NCBI RefSeq assembly: GCF_024139115.2
Contig: NC_085141.1
Location: forward strand, 175,720,994 to 175,784,993
Source of the DNA: Armigeres subalbatus
Lineage: Eukaryota > Arthropoda > Insecta > Diptera > Culicidae
Reading direction: 5' to 3'
DNA: 64,000 bases
Under the pieces are notes generated by a model. The model did not search any database, had not been told where the DNA came from, and saw nothing but the letters and a program-made list of their open reading frames with translations. Shown one piece after another: positions 43,709 through 54,112 of this stretch. Position 1 is the first letter of the stretch; each line of letters begins with the position of its first letter. A program made the position numbers and the translations under genes.

Positions 43709-43798
43709 CTCGTAAAAGTAGAAGCTATCGATCACTTGTTCGGTGCTGTTGAGAGTCGTGTCGTTTGTCCTCAGAGCACTTTCATCAATGCTGGAGAG
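43709..43798 (-). CDS. Host gene exon, 90 bp, protein unrecognised
   Basis: On the minus strand a pyrimidine-rich acceptor ending aattaatttcag precedes 90 bases, which are followed by the consensus donor gag|gtaagt. Only one of the three frames is open; it is phase 0 at both ends and encodes 30 residues, including LSSIDESALRTNDTTLNSTE and ending DSFYFYE. The segment is acidic and polar. Its phase matches the donor of the upstream exon at 53413-53682, so the two can splice together. I do not recognise the protein. The function is unknown; the exon call rests on the splice signals and the open frame. Confidence 0.65.
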
Positions 43799-44077
43799 CT
43801 GAAATTAATTAAATGAAAACAAAAAAAATATATATTTAATTGCATTGGAAAATATAATCATTTTACTGTTATTCCCAACCCCTTTTTTGAAATCTTGAGA
43901 AACCATTATTTTGACTGGAACATTTTGGATCATCAATACAAAAGGCCGAAAAAACAGAAGAGGACAAAACAACCTATGGGATGAAGAAGAAATAATCTCT
44001 AGAATATGTTATGAGCTCGCCTTTCCCTATTACTTTCTACATATTATTCAACACTTTCCTTTTCATAAGACGAGACT

Positions 44078-44173
44078 ATTCCATTTAATTCCATCACCTG
44101 AATCCGGCCTTACTGTGCTGGTCGAAATACGGATCTGCCTAAGGTACAATCAAGTGGTGGAATTAAATGGAAT
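44078..44173. repeat. Short hairpin (inverted repeat)
   Basis: The left arm attccatttaattccatcac faces gtggtggaattaaatggaat about 55 bp later. The loop contains gtcgaaatacggatctgcct. It resembles terminal structures of dispersed insect repeats, but I cannot name the family. Confidence 0.7.
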
Positions 44174-44289
44174 CATACAAACTCTTATCACAAGTAAAGA
44201 CATTCCACTAAAAGATCAAAATAATTTTCTTATCAACACTTTCCCTCAATCATGTTTATAAAGACAAAAGAGCCTAGATGCTCATCTAC

Positions 44290-44518
44290 AAAACAAGATT
44301 AGCTTAGTCAATCGGTTGGATTCAATTGACAAGCTGGTGTAGAAATTTTCGGATTGAAAATTGTTCCGTAAAAAAGATTTTTTATCTTTTTTAATAGCTC
44401 TACATCACAACTGGAGCATCCAGTTATGGGTATGGGCCTCCAGTTAGCTTTGCCTGGAGAGGCGTAGTATTGCCAATCTGGAAATGATGAGTTCAATTCT
44501 CAGTCCGAGGTTGACTCC
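44290..44518 (+). repeat. Degenerate tRNA-like SINE relic
   Basis: It contains aattttcggattgaaaattg, as in Feilai bodies, and near its 3' end a B-box-like gagttcaattctc (44490-44502). A related but inverted head occurs at 51840-51930. The poly(T) of the R1-clade element abuts it at 44519. Order and orientation of the parts do not match a single intact SINE. Confidence 0.45.
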
Positions 44519-44912
44519 TTTTTTTTTCTTCCTAAACAATGGAGGGGGAATCTGCTCAACAACAGACATCCTGGGTTGTCCAGGAAGTGCGGGGTTAGGG
44601 ATCACCTCCAGCAGCTAACGAGGGAGGCAGGACTACATCCCCGACCCGCTAAACCGTTTCCATTGCCGCCAAGCCTAAAGTCCCTTCGGTGCAACCAGAA
44701 AGTAATGCTTCAAAGGAGGGCCAGTGCACAACGCACCCTCGAGGTTAGCTGCGTGTCCTTGCAGCATCGAACATCGTAACTCACTTTTTTAGAAGAACAC
44801 AATGGTATCGTGCCAGCGCGTTGCCGGGTTTCCAGGTGGCCTTACCACGCCCTATGTCCTCGGAAGGTGGGAAGGGTCGACTTCACGCCTGCTTCCCTCT
44901 GCACGACTGGTA

Positions 44913-45488
44913 TCAAGAATGATGATGCCGCGTGCACCACAAATTGACCTTTCTGCTATAGGGCCTATTCGCCAGCACACAGAGGGACTTGCCAACGCGG
45001 TGCCTACGCCTGCCCCAGCCTTGACGAGAACCCCTGTTCGTCCTCGGGCTCAGAACCCGCCCGGTTGACCGACGCCATGAAAGCGACGATACCATGTTGT
45101 TCTTCGCGCGGCCACTTGTTCGATAAAAGGATCGAGTTCGATCACAGAGCATGACCACCGGTATGACCCATGAAGCCGACTCCGATCCCTTGGACCAGCT
45201 CTTATTTGCGCCTGAACTAGCCATCCTTGAGTCCACGCGCCACCTTATGTGTAGCTTCGAGACGATTTGGGCGATAGCCGATAAAACGGCGTTCCAGCCA
45301 ACTTCATCTTTACACATCCTCCGAACTAGGTTGTCCGGGGTAGTGTTCAGACCACATGTGGCAAGCATGTGGTCACGCATTGCGCGAAAATGTGAGCACA
45401 CGAACAACACGTGTTCCACCGTTTCCTCTAAACCTGCGCGCATCAAACACTCGGGCGTGGCCGAGCAAGCCAGCTGCGTTACCTGCAC
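44913..45488 (-). pseudogene. R1-clade ORF2 remnant: start fused to C-terminus
   Basis: Directly after ORF1, the start-like residues KIIVQVTQLA run straight into the Cys-His C-terminal domain of R1 ORF2 (CLMRAGLEETVEHVLFVCSH, then FRAMRDHMLATCG). The roughly 3 kb normally between them, endonuclease and RT, is absent. The junction stays in frame. The frame read beyond about 45200 is probably 3' untranslated sequence. Such a copy could move only with proteins supplied in trans. Confidence 0.85.
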
Positions 45489-47114
45489 TATGATTTTGCA
45501 GCACGCTTAAACGCCGGGCACATCGAACCCCCCATGGGGTGCTTGCTGTTCACAGCGCTGCTGGAACAAATCAAACAATTGCGAGGGTTCGTGCAGCATA
45601 GTGCCTTATGTCCCTCCAATCCGCAGCGTCGGTAGAGATTGCTTATGTCAGGGCCTTTGCAGTCCCATTGCTTGTGCCCCGGTTCCAGGCACTTAAAGCA
45701 AACTTCGGGTTGCTCGTATATGCCCACAGGGCATACCGACCATCCCACCTTGACGCTCCCTAACTTGACTACCTTTGAGGCATCCGCTGCAGATAGCCGA
45801 ACCAATGCTACCTGCGTACCTGCCGGACCTTTCCGTAGCCGAACGGCTGCGGTGGGCGTCTCCACTTCACACTGTCGCCGCGTGCCGTGACGAGCTCTTC
45901 GACTTCGGTGATCTCGTCCAGGTCTTTAATCCTTAGGTTCACCTCCGTCGTGAGTGCCCTCACCTTGACCGTCTCGCCTAGGACTTCCTCCGCCAACTTC
46001 TTGTAGGCGGCGCCCTTTTGCGAGACGCCCCGCTTCAGCTCGAGGATCATCTCGCCCATCCGGGTACGCCGAGTTCATCGAGCTTGACGTCACTCCTCAT
46101 CGCCTTCAAGACGTCCGAGTACTTAGCCTCGTCCGCCGTGATGACTAGGGCATCGCTCCTGGAGCGATTGGCGCCTACCCTAGACTTCTTGCTACCCTCA
46201 TTCACCTGGGCCTTCTTTTCGGCCCTTGACAACTTCGGTTTCCTCTTGTTCTTGACCAGGGTCCAGGAGGCGTCATCCCCCTCTATTTGCCTGGTCTGGT
46301 GCGGCTGAGAGCTCTCAGCTTGCCGTAACCCCTTACCACCGTCTTTCCTGGGTGGACGGACCTTTCCAGGTCCTTCCTCCCCCGGTTTTGGAGGTACCTG
46401 TCCGGGGTTCAGCTTCCCAGCCTCACTACCCTTGTTCGGGGTAGTAACCCTCCGCGTTTTGGAGCGGCCCCCAGGGAGCTCATCCCCTGGAGACTGTCTC
46501 CTCCGTTTTTGAGTCACCCCCGACGTACCCGCAAATACTTGAGCCTCAGTCTGTGTAGATTTTGGTACTACCGTCTTCGCTGGCACGCCTTCGGTCGATT
46601 CGATCTTGCCCGAGTCCGCGAAACCTTGGGCCTCAATCTGGGTAGACCTCGACTCCACGGATTTCACGGGTTTACACTTGGCCGTCCCGACCGCCCTCTC
46701 CAGCTTGGCGTCCAGCATCAACTTTCGAAGTTTCTGCAAGCTCCGCTTGAGTTCCTTACTGATATTATGCTTCGATGACGCAAAGTCGATGATGGCGTCC
46801 AGCTGTTCCGTCGGCCCCTCGAAGGCCGAAAGCCCATCGCGTTTGCGGTTCATCGCCTCCACAAGCCATGGGCCGTCAATAACCCCTACCGGCGTTTTTT
46901 TTGCCGAGATGAAGGTTAAGTGACCCACGCTGGCGCTGCGCACTGAGCTGCCGACTATTGCCTCTGGTCTCCTAGGCGGAGACCTGAACAACCCACCTCT
47001 TGCGAAGGGGTTGTCGCCTACACTACTACCACTTATTGAAGAATTGACATGGTTTTCCATTTTGGTCCCACGAGTTGCTCGGGAAAAGAGATCCACCACG
47101 CCAAAGCCCAGCAT
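45488..47114 (-). pseudogene. R1-clade ORF1 (gag-like), frameshifted
   Basis: The minus-strand frame from 47114 (or the internal Met in TKMENHVNSS) encodes a long basic, Pro/Lys-rich region (KTRRVTTPNKGSEAGKLN, WTLVKNKRKPKLSRAEKK). After frameshifts near 46055 and 45840 come the conserved domain (KVRALTTEVNLRIKDLDEIT) and the zinc knuckles CFKCLEPGHKQWDC, then YRRCGLEGHKALCC and CLIC. The second knuckle has Tyr where the first Cys is expected. It ends CPAFKRAAKS at 45488. Such proteins coat element RNA. Confidence 0.9.
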
Positions 47115-47270
47115 GACGCGGTGAGGGACAATTACTGTGGAGGGTGACCAGGTACCCCACAGGCTCCGTTAAAGGCCTAGCTTATTATTTCACCCCCCTG
47201 GCCATGCATCTCCTCGGCACGGGTCGCTTGACGCCTTGGGATTAGGGGTTAGGGACGATGATCCCGGTCT

Positions 47271-47326
47271 AACTCGCAGTGGCCATGGGGAGGGGTCGTC
47301 AAGCCCATGGACAAAGTCCCTGCTGC
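47271..47326 (-). promoter_or_regulatory. R1-clade 5' terminal module shared with RTE
   Basis: Read on the minus strand from 47326, the first ~56 bases match the RTE 5' leader at 20629-20684 with few differences (gcagcagggact, tgtcca, gcttgacga, ccctcccca, tgcgagtt). Downstream the two elements diverge completely. In R1-type elements promoters are internal and near the start. A promoter role here is an inference. Confidence 0.55.
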
Positions 47327-47327
47327 C

Positions 47328-47498
47328 CCGAACGGAATCAAAGCTAGACCAACATTTGAAAAGGGCATAACAGCCAAATTTTTTCCTGCTGGTTCTTTAT
47401 CCACATATACAGCTTTATATGTAGACGAAGAATAAGAAAGAATAAATTTTGGCTGTTCCACCCTTTTCAAATGTTGGTCTAGCTTTGCTTCCGTTCGG
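47328..47498. mobile_element. 171-bp foldback element
   Basis: Near-perfect arms of about 55 bp: the left reads ccgaacggaatcaaagctag then accaacatttgaaaagggca, and the right is its complement, ending ttgcttccgttcgg. It lies between the R1 5' end and the 24-bp repeat array, and its outermost ttccgttcgg words resemble the array monomer. Confidence 0.85.
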
Positions 47499-48620
47499 AA
47501 GCCCAAAATGATTCCATTCGAAAGCTCAAACTAATTTGGTCAGGGTGGCCAAAAGATATCCATTCGTACAGATTTCCGCAAATAATTATGTGAACTTAGA
47601 AACGTAATCCTTCTGAGTTTACTAACGAAATCCCTTCAAGTTTCTGAACGAAATCATTCTGGAATGTCCAAAGAAATCATTTATGACTTCCTAGTGAAAT
47701 TCTGATGGGATTCTGAACATAATCATTTTAGAATTCCGAACGGAATACTTTTGGTCTTCCGAACGGAATTCTTTTGGACTTTCGAAAGGAATACTTTTGG
47801 ACTTTCTAATGGAGCGCTCTGGGCTTCTAAAAGTAATTACCATAGACGAACAGACATAACAATTGTGAAATTCTTATCGCCCAGTGATTTACTGGCCAAT
47901 TTAAATGATCATTAGTTGGCCAATCGATCACTCGTGGCACGCGCATCGGATTTGCTCGAGTTTGACGTTTGCTCACTACCGCCATCTGGTTCGTGGTTTG
48001 TCCAACTTAGTGAAAACAACAGATGTCGCTGAGGTGTTTACGACGATGAATTTCATAAGTGAATGTGCAATTATGTATGTCTGTTTGTCTGTGGAATTAC
48101 GATTAGAATACTTGTGGGGTTTCCTACCGAAGCTCTGAATGACTTTGTTCGGAAGCGCAAAAGGAATCGATTCGAAAACTCAGAAGAGTTCCTTCCGAAA
48201 GCGTTCAGAAAATCACAAAAAAAAATCCAAAACAAGGCTTTTCTCTGGGTTTCCGAATGGAATTATTCGGAATTCTGAGTGAAATGCTTTTGAGCTTCCA
48301 AACCAGAATTTTGTTAGACTTTAGAACGAAATTATTTTAAACTTTTCTTACAAACGAAGTCCTTGTGGACTTTCGAAAAAAATACTTTTAGAATTTCGAG
48401 TGGAGCCATCTGGGTATTTGAATGTTTTTTTTTTCTGTTTCTGTATTAGGGATACCAAATCTATTATCCTTTTGGAATTCTAGAAAGATTCCGTTCGGAA
48501 GCCAAAAGGATTTTGTTCGAAAGCGCGAAAGGTATTGGTTCGAAAGCCCAAAAAGAGTTCCGTTCGGGAGCTCTAAAAAAGTTCTTTGGGTTTCCAAATG
48601 GAATTAATCCTTCTGTACTT
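47499..48620 (+). repeat. Degenerate 24-bp minisatellite (ttccgaacggaatccttttg type)
   Basis: Head-to-tail units resembling ttccgaacggaattcttttg plus gact repeat with many substitutions at about 47560-47830 and 48110-48620, interrupted by a non-repetitive stretch (47835-48105). Its order of variant units is colinear with 61020-61770, so the two blocks share one origin. Open frames on both strands are translations of the repeat. Confidence 0.85.
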
Positions 48621-48770
48621 CTCTTTTTATATTTTAAAAAGCGATTTTTTTTTATAATTGGAAAAATGTAATGATAAAACTGTAAAAAATGAAAAATCAT
48701 TCTGAAAAACCGATTTGATTTCAAAATTAATTGTGTACGCAAAAAATATACAGAAAATAGATCAATTTTT

Positions 48771-48799
48771 GGCGAGACAAAGTCCGCCGGGTCAGCTAG
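48771..48799 (+). mobile_element. Helitron-like 3' terminus
   Basis: A hairpin (GGCG, one unpaired A, GAC, loop aaa, GTC, CGCC; 48771-48788) is followed 7 bases later by CTAG (48796-48799) and then T. Helitrons end in CTRR with a small hairpin about 10 bases upstream and insert before T, so this fits. The 5' end (TC) was not located. The 24-bp array upstream could be internal to this element, since some Helitron-related elements carry minisatellites. Confidence 0.55.
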
Positions 48800-48959
48800 T
48801 TATTGTATAAAATCTTGGCAATTACAATTATGTAAGCTTTTATTCAGATATTGTATTAAAATCTTCAGAAATTGTATACCTATGCGAAAAAAAGAACTGT
48901 TTTATCGATTGGTTGGGTGAAGAAACTATTTTCGCGGATTAGGTCCGAGTTCAAGCCTT

Positions 48960-49500
48960 TTCTTTCGGGGAGCTTTCTGGAGCCACAAAACCTGCTTTCT
49001 CGTCAACCGTAACGCCGCCGGAACATCCAGGCTACGGAATTTGCCATGGAAATCGTCAATCCACGGTACAGCCAAGCCAATTCCGCTCACCATTTTGTAA
49101 AATCAGTGGCACATTCGGATCGAATAGCATCCTCAAGCCGATTCATCACGATCCCGTAAGCACCACATGCACCGATTCAAGCCGGTTCCGCCAGCAGGGC
49201 AGGAAAGCAACGCGTAGCCCGTTCCCGACAGCGAATCGAAGCGTTCCTCTATTTGTCCGGCCGTAGAACGTGGCTTGAAGACCTAGCCGATCGCACAGAT
49301 TGGCCACTGATCCCCCGACAACATCAGCTAGTCCTAGAGAAAGGCACCGAACCTCGCCGTAGTCAACCGCAACTGAGTCCGCCGACAAACATTAGCGCCA
49401 TCCGGGCAAGGAGTGTTCCGAATCACCGCATCGGAGGGCCCTCCACAGCATGTCATCACCACCTCCAGCCAGCCAGCTCACGTGTAGCAGTAACCTGAAA
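48960..49500. other. GC-rich block, unassigned
   Basis: GC content rises sharply relative to both flanks. Several frames stay open on both strands (for example minus 49146-49388) but none shows a known domain. It could be a host exon/regulatory island in the 9.6-kb intron or a relic of a coding transposon. Confidence 0.35.
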
Positions 49501-49799
49501 AAGCACAAGTACCCTCCATGTATTATCTCTCAAGCTCAAAATGAGCCAATAAAATATTAGCAGGTAGTTAAATTTTGGTGGTCGTTTCTTCAAGATGCAT
49601 AGCTATATTTGCTCGTATACCTCTTTGTTTGGTCGGATTCCTTAGCCAAAAAAAGGGATTCATACAATGGAGGTAAAAAACCACAGAGGAAGAGTGTCGC
49701 TGTCGTCAGTGGCGAAACATCTTTTGCTCAACGGACTAAAAATCAATAGGTTTTGACAACAAGAACAAAGGGAACCACTGCGACAATCTTCCTCTATGG

Positions 49800-51530
49800 C
49801 AGTGGTCCCCAGCATGCTTACTATCCAGGGCCGCATAGCAATTTTGAACTGTTGGAGCGGGCCGCAGTACATTTGCATGATTTGTTTTTCATTCCATGTA
49901 GAATTTTACAGCTTAATCAAAACGATTTTTATTATGTGTTCCACATTTCAGTAACATGAGTTGTGATGAATCTTTTTCAAATTACATACTTCTCGCGTGA
50001 TTTTTGAAAACGTCGTGAGTCCAAATGAGAGACTCTCTTTCATTACGCTCTCTTTTGCTAATATCTAAGCTAGTTTAAAATTTGTTGCAATATTTTCACC
50101 TCAGCACACTAGACAAAGCTATTTTCTTCAGATCGGTGCTGGAAAATCCAATGTAAATGTTAGTATGGCTTTGTAATAATCGAAAGAGAAAGTATTCAAA
50201 GAGAGCCTCTCTTTGGACTTACGACGTTTTCAAAAATCACGCGAGACTTGTAAAAACATTATATTCCACGGGTTTTATCACCGTAGCTGACTTTTTGTTG
50301 ACTGACATTAACAAATTCTTTTGTGGCAGCGGACATGACACGAGAAAAATCTTTTCGCAATAAAATGTTTTTAGCATAGTTTGCAGAATATGTTCTCTAT
50401 TTTCCCAAATGATCATATGTCTTCCGATTCTAATATTTTGAATTGTTGAAGGATTATTGTTCACTACACACAACAGTAAAGGATTTCTTAACTTTTTTCT
50501 ACCTGTTAAAAGACTTTAAATATGCGCCTCAATGCATGGAATAAAAAACTGATAAGTTTATTTTCCTATTTGAGCACTCAAAATATTGAAATCTCCCAAT
50601 TCTATGACAAAGAACAGATCATAACTTGTCGTGTCAAATAACAAACATGTTTCCAAAGCCAGGTGAACTTGCCAGTAGTTTTGAATAGAAATCGAATAAA
50701 TCTGAATTCCGTACTATTTGCCGTGTTTCCAGATTTCCGATCAATTGAATTTTACAGAAACTTTTTATTCACCATCTAATTGAAGCATGGGAAATTTCTT
50801 GACTTTGTTAAATATTTTGAGTACCATCGTTCGAGGATTCCGTCGACAAACCAGGGGCTATTTTGGACATTTTGAAACAAAAATTATAACGTAAGTTACT
50901 AGCAAATTGCTATTATCACCATTTGGGTGTCGTGTTGATAGTTGGATGTCAACTTTCTGTTTAAAATTTGATATTTTTTTCGTTTATTTTTTTTTTTGAA
51001 AATCAACAGAAGCCTTGCACTACGGTAGTGTAAAGTACGATGATATTCAGATTATTTTCTGGAGTTAAAAATAAAGCAAATTTAAATTTTGGCAAACCCT
51101 AACTTGTATTGAAAGTTTCCTCAATTCAGAGCAGTATAGGACAACATTAGTTTGACCAGTAGTTCAACATTTAGTTCGTTTGAATCTGCGAAATAATGGA
51201 CGAAGTTGCTGTTTTCATAGCCCGGGGCAATACAATCGAAGTTGGCCTACGTAACATTTATGAAGTGATAAATTATCACGCTTAGGATTAAAGGGGCGTA
51301 ACTGTATTGATCGATTTCTTTAAATCAATCTTTTGAATTAATCATGATGGTGCTAAAACATCGTAATTATGTGAACTTGACAGATTCCCTGAATATAACA
51401 AAAAACTGAGCATGATGAGAAGCGTTTCGTGTCATCTAAAGCTTATCAATGGGCCACATGTAGTGTAGATTCAGAAATCCTTCGCGGGCCGCAGGAAAAG
51501 GCTTCGAGGGCCGCACTTTGGGGATCACTG
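49800..51530. mobile_element. hAT-type DNA transposon, non-autonomous, 1.73 kb
   Basis: The left end cagtggtccccagcatgc and the right end (complement, cagtgatccccaaagtgc), each followed inward by gggccgc words, are typical hAT termini. A perfect 8-bp TSD, ctctatgg, lies at 49792-49799 and 51531-51538, the length hAT transposases generate. No transposase is readable inside. A hairpin element is nested near the left end. Confidence 0.95.
49991..50246. mobile_element. Hairpin MITE nested in the hAT element
   Basis: The left arm tctcgcgtgatttttgaaaa then cgtcgtgagtccaaa faces its complement ending gttttcaaaaatcacgcgag; arms are about 65 bp with gagagactctcttt-type inner parts. Non-coding; it inserted after the hAT element did, or was captured by it. 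Confidence 0.85.
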
Positions 51531-51829
51531 CTCTATGGTTTATTATTTCCAAAATAATTTTCAAAGGAAAAAAAATCGTATGAAATTTCTGAAGAAATAC
51601 CTATCCGAATTTCCGAAGATATTCCTAGATGTCTACAAAAACTCCTCCGGGGTGTCAGTTTTTTTTCGTTTTCAGAACAGTTTCGGCGTATGTATTCAGG
51701 TTTCAAGGAAAATATTCAATTTGGTCGATCACGTGCCCCTTCGCGACTTAGTATATCTCCGCCAGCGTTCAATACCTGGAAAATATACAATAAACTGTAC
51801 TGGAACTGAGTATAGAATGCTTGCCACTC

Positions 51830-52075
51830 GAAAACATCGTGGATCGGGATTGAGAATCGAACTCGAACTCGCCATCTCCAGATTGGCAATCCTACGCCTT
51901 TGATCGCTAAACTAATTGGAGTCCCAAGTTAGCATAAACGTGTCATCGTGTAACCTTCATAATATATCAAAGGTTACATGGCTTCAAAACGTTGCAATTA
52001 ATAACTGTGAAAGCGACGAATGGTAAATACTAAGCTATGGGATGGTAATATCCCAGAAGGAAATCCTTTTCTTTC
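51830..52075 (+). repeat. Composite SINE relic
   Basis: A tRNA-like head lies inverted (gaatcgaactcgaactc at 51855-51871, a reversed B box). A Feilai-like tail in forward orientation follows (gcaattaataactgtgaaag at 51992-52011, then ctaagctatgggatgg). The head and tail disagree in direction, so this is a rearranged or composite copy. Confidence 0.5.
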
Positions 52076-52164
52076 GCACGGATTTCTCCGGTGTTTGTAT
52101 GATTTTTGCTAATAAACACGAACTTTCAACCATGTTTTTTTTTTTGACTCAGTACGTATTTGTA

Positions 52165-53138
52165 GGGGAAGGTGGGTAGACTTGATGCCCGGGGAGACTT
52201 GATCACCCCCTGTTTTATCGAGAACTAAAGTAGTTTTGTTCTAGCGTATTTTTTAGTATAGATCCTCTAGACAAATGACCTTTATGTGGTGAGTTATTTT
52301 TTGGATTGGCACGCTTATTTATGCTGCAGGGCGGTTTGTATGTTTTGACCTTCCTAAAGAATTTTTTATTGGCCCCGTAAAATTTGAACAACTTTTCATA
52401 ACAATGACCAAATGCTTTCGTTTTTTCACAGCACAAAGCCATAAATATGCTGAATGATCTGTACTGATGAAAATGTCAACATTCCATCAAAGTTTTAGGA
52501 TATTTGGATTTGAAGCTATTGCCTCAATATGGGGACACTTGATCCCCCGTTAGTCACCCATACAAAAATTTGGCGAAAAAATTCAAAAAAATATAAATCT
52601 GTTCTTAGGCTTCTATTTTTTTGTAGATTTGACGGATTTGATGAAGGGTTGGCAGGAAAAATTATTTATTGCGTAGATCTCATAGAAAAGGGATCAAGTC
52701 TCCCCAAATTTTAAAATTGCATGTGCTGTCGAATTCAATAACAAAAATCGCTCATGTATACGCACAGCAATTCGATTATTCCGCGTATTTTGAAGGGAAA
52801 ATATTTAAAAAATTTGAGGGCAGCTTTCGAATTTTATCAAAGCAAGTTCTTAGAGAGGGATCAATTCCCCCCCGAACAAGTCTCCTTAATAAAGCTAATA
52901 ATAAAAAAAAAAAAAAAAAAATTCCCCCCGAATATTTTCAAAGTCGATTTTTGACAGCACTCCAAAAAATCGATTGTGTATCAATAACAACAATAATTTA
53001 AGGACTGTCACACATCAGTAAAGTTAAGAACTACATATATTTCTTAGAGAGTCTGTGTGGAAATTGCGTATGTTTATTTATTTTTGGTTGTTATACATCG
53101 GAAATCAGAAAAAGGGATCAAGTCTACCCAGTCTCCCC
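52165..53138. mobile_element. 974-bp TA-flanked element with repeated terminal motif
   Basis: The left end ggggaaggtgggtagacttg and the right end (complement, ggggagactgggtagacttg) form ~27-bp inverted repeats with TA at 52163-52164 and 53139-53140. The motif recurs inside in both directions: ggggagacttgatcaccccc (52190), ggggacacttgatccccc (52531), gggatcaagtctcccc (52690) and gggatcaattcccccc (52857). No transposase is present. Confidence 0.9.
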
Positions 53139-53412
53139 TACTGTAGAAAAAGTCAGTCAGTGCACTAAAGCTGGAAAAGTGCAATTATATGATGGAAGCT
53201 TGTTAATGAAGAACTATCCGTCAAAAATATATAATAATTATTAAATTGAATCCCAGTGACAAGCCCCATACATACAAAATGCATACCAAATATAGTTGTC
53301 TGGAAACTCTCGGTTCAGTGAGTTTTCAGTTCCGTCAGAGATCAATAACAAATTAAACCAAAAGTTGGGGTTTTATTTTTAAACTGAAAGCATTATCAAA
53401 ATTTTCACCTAC

Positions 53413-53682
53413 TTGCACAACATTCGTTCCTATTCCGGTTGAATTGAGCTCTAGCTGCTCCATCTCGAACCGCATCTCACCGGTGGTGGTCGCAAATGGG
53501 TTTCCCGGCAGTTCATCGCCCTTGGCTTCAGTGTCCAAGGACGCCTCCGCATCACTTATCACCAAGTTTTCCCTAACTAGATACATTATTCCTGTCTTTC
53601 GTTTACTTTTGTTGAGATTTTTCCTTCTCTGTTTGGCAATGATTTCAGATTCGCTCGCCCACTTTCGCTCACTTTCTTTATG
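53413..53682 (-). CDS. Host gene exon, 270 bp, with NPF motif; protein unrecognised
   Basis: On the minus strand the acceptor (actgataaccgacattgcag, with a branch-like ctgataac) opens 90 codons that end at donor caa|gtaggt, phase 0 at both ends. The peptide starts HKESERKWASESEIIAK, has a basic QRRKNLNKSKRK stretch, then LVRENLVISDAEASLDTE and LPGNPFATT. The frame is closed immediately upstream by stops, so an acceptor is needed. Basic then acidic sequence and NPF, a motif that binds EH domains of endocytic proteins, would suit a receptor's cytoplasmic tail; that is speculation. It splices in phase to the exon at 43709-43798 across a 9.6-kb intron. Confidence 0.58.
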
Positions 53683-53689
53683 CTGCAAT

Positions 53690-54112
53690 GTCGGTTATCA
53701 GTACCGCAGAATGTCTCAATGTGGGAACAACGGAAGCAGTAAAAGCATCATACTCTATCTTAATATTTCCATCATCTTCATCAACGATGGCCGCGTCGTC
53801 GGTGCCTTGGTCGCTGGTGGCAGGAGGTTCAATGTAGTCATCAACAGGGCACCAGCTGGCGCAAGTCCCGCACCGGAGTCTCGATTGCGTAACACTTGGG
53901 CGACCGTGGGTCGTCGGATGCTGGTAGCAACAGATTTCCCCGGTGCAGCAGCTCAGGCAACAGCAACAACTACCGCAATGACGACAGCGAAACAGTATTT
54001 GATGTGGTCGTAAAAATATTACGGACCGTACCATTCTGCGGCGGCAGTGACCCGGCACAGGGAAGCAGCGCTGTTCTTCCACGGGCCAACGTGGTGAGCT
54101 TTACGGATCTTG
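53690..54112 (-). CDS. Cys-rich open frame upstream of the exon, status unclear
   Basis: A minus-strand frame open from a stop at about 54110 to 53678 encodes a Cys-rich stretch (FRCRHCGSCCCCLSCC) followed by an acidic one (DDAAIVDEDDGNIKIEYDAF). A plausible donor (ga|gtatga at about 53751) would create a 71-base intron to the acceptor at 53683. The phases do not agree with the long frame of the next exon, and joining gives an early stop. It may be a real exon with a different partner, 5' untranslated sequence, or chance in GC-rich DNA. A 189-codon plus-strand frame overlaps it. Confidence 0.3.

Larger units (their letters stand above)
44519..47326 (-). mobile_element. R1-clade retrotransposon with large internal deletion
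   Basis: On the minus strand the element runs from a 5' leader (47326 down) through a gag-like ORF1 and a remnant of ORF2 to a 3' untranslated region and a poly(A) (T-run 44519-44528). The endonuclease and reverse transcriptase domains are missing. Both termini look intact, and the 3' end matches the truncated copy at 1988-2362. A clear TSD was not found; the 5' end abuts a foldback element. Confidence 0.88.

Noticed and set aside
53444..54013. 189-codon plus-strand frame
   Set aside because: It is antisense to a better supported spliced exon, with low-complexity Ala/Thr/Ser composition at its end.
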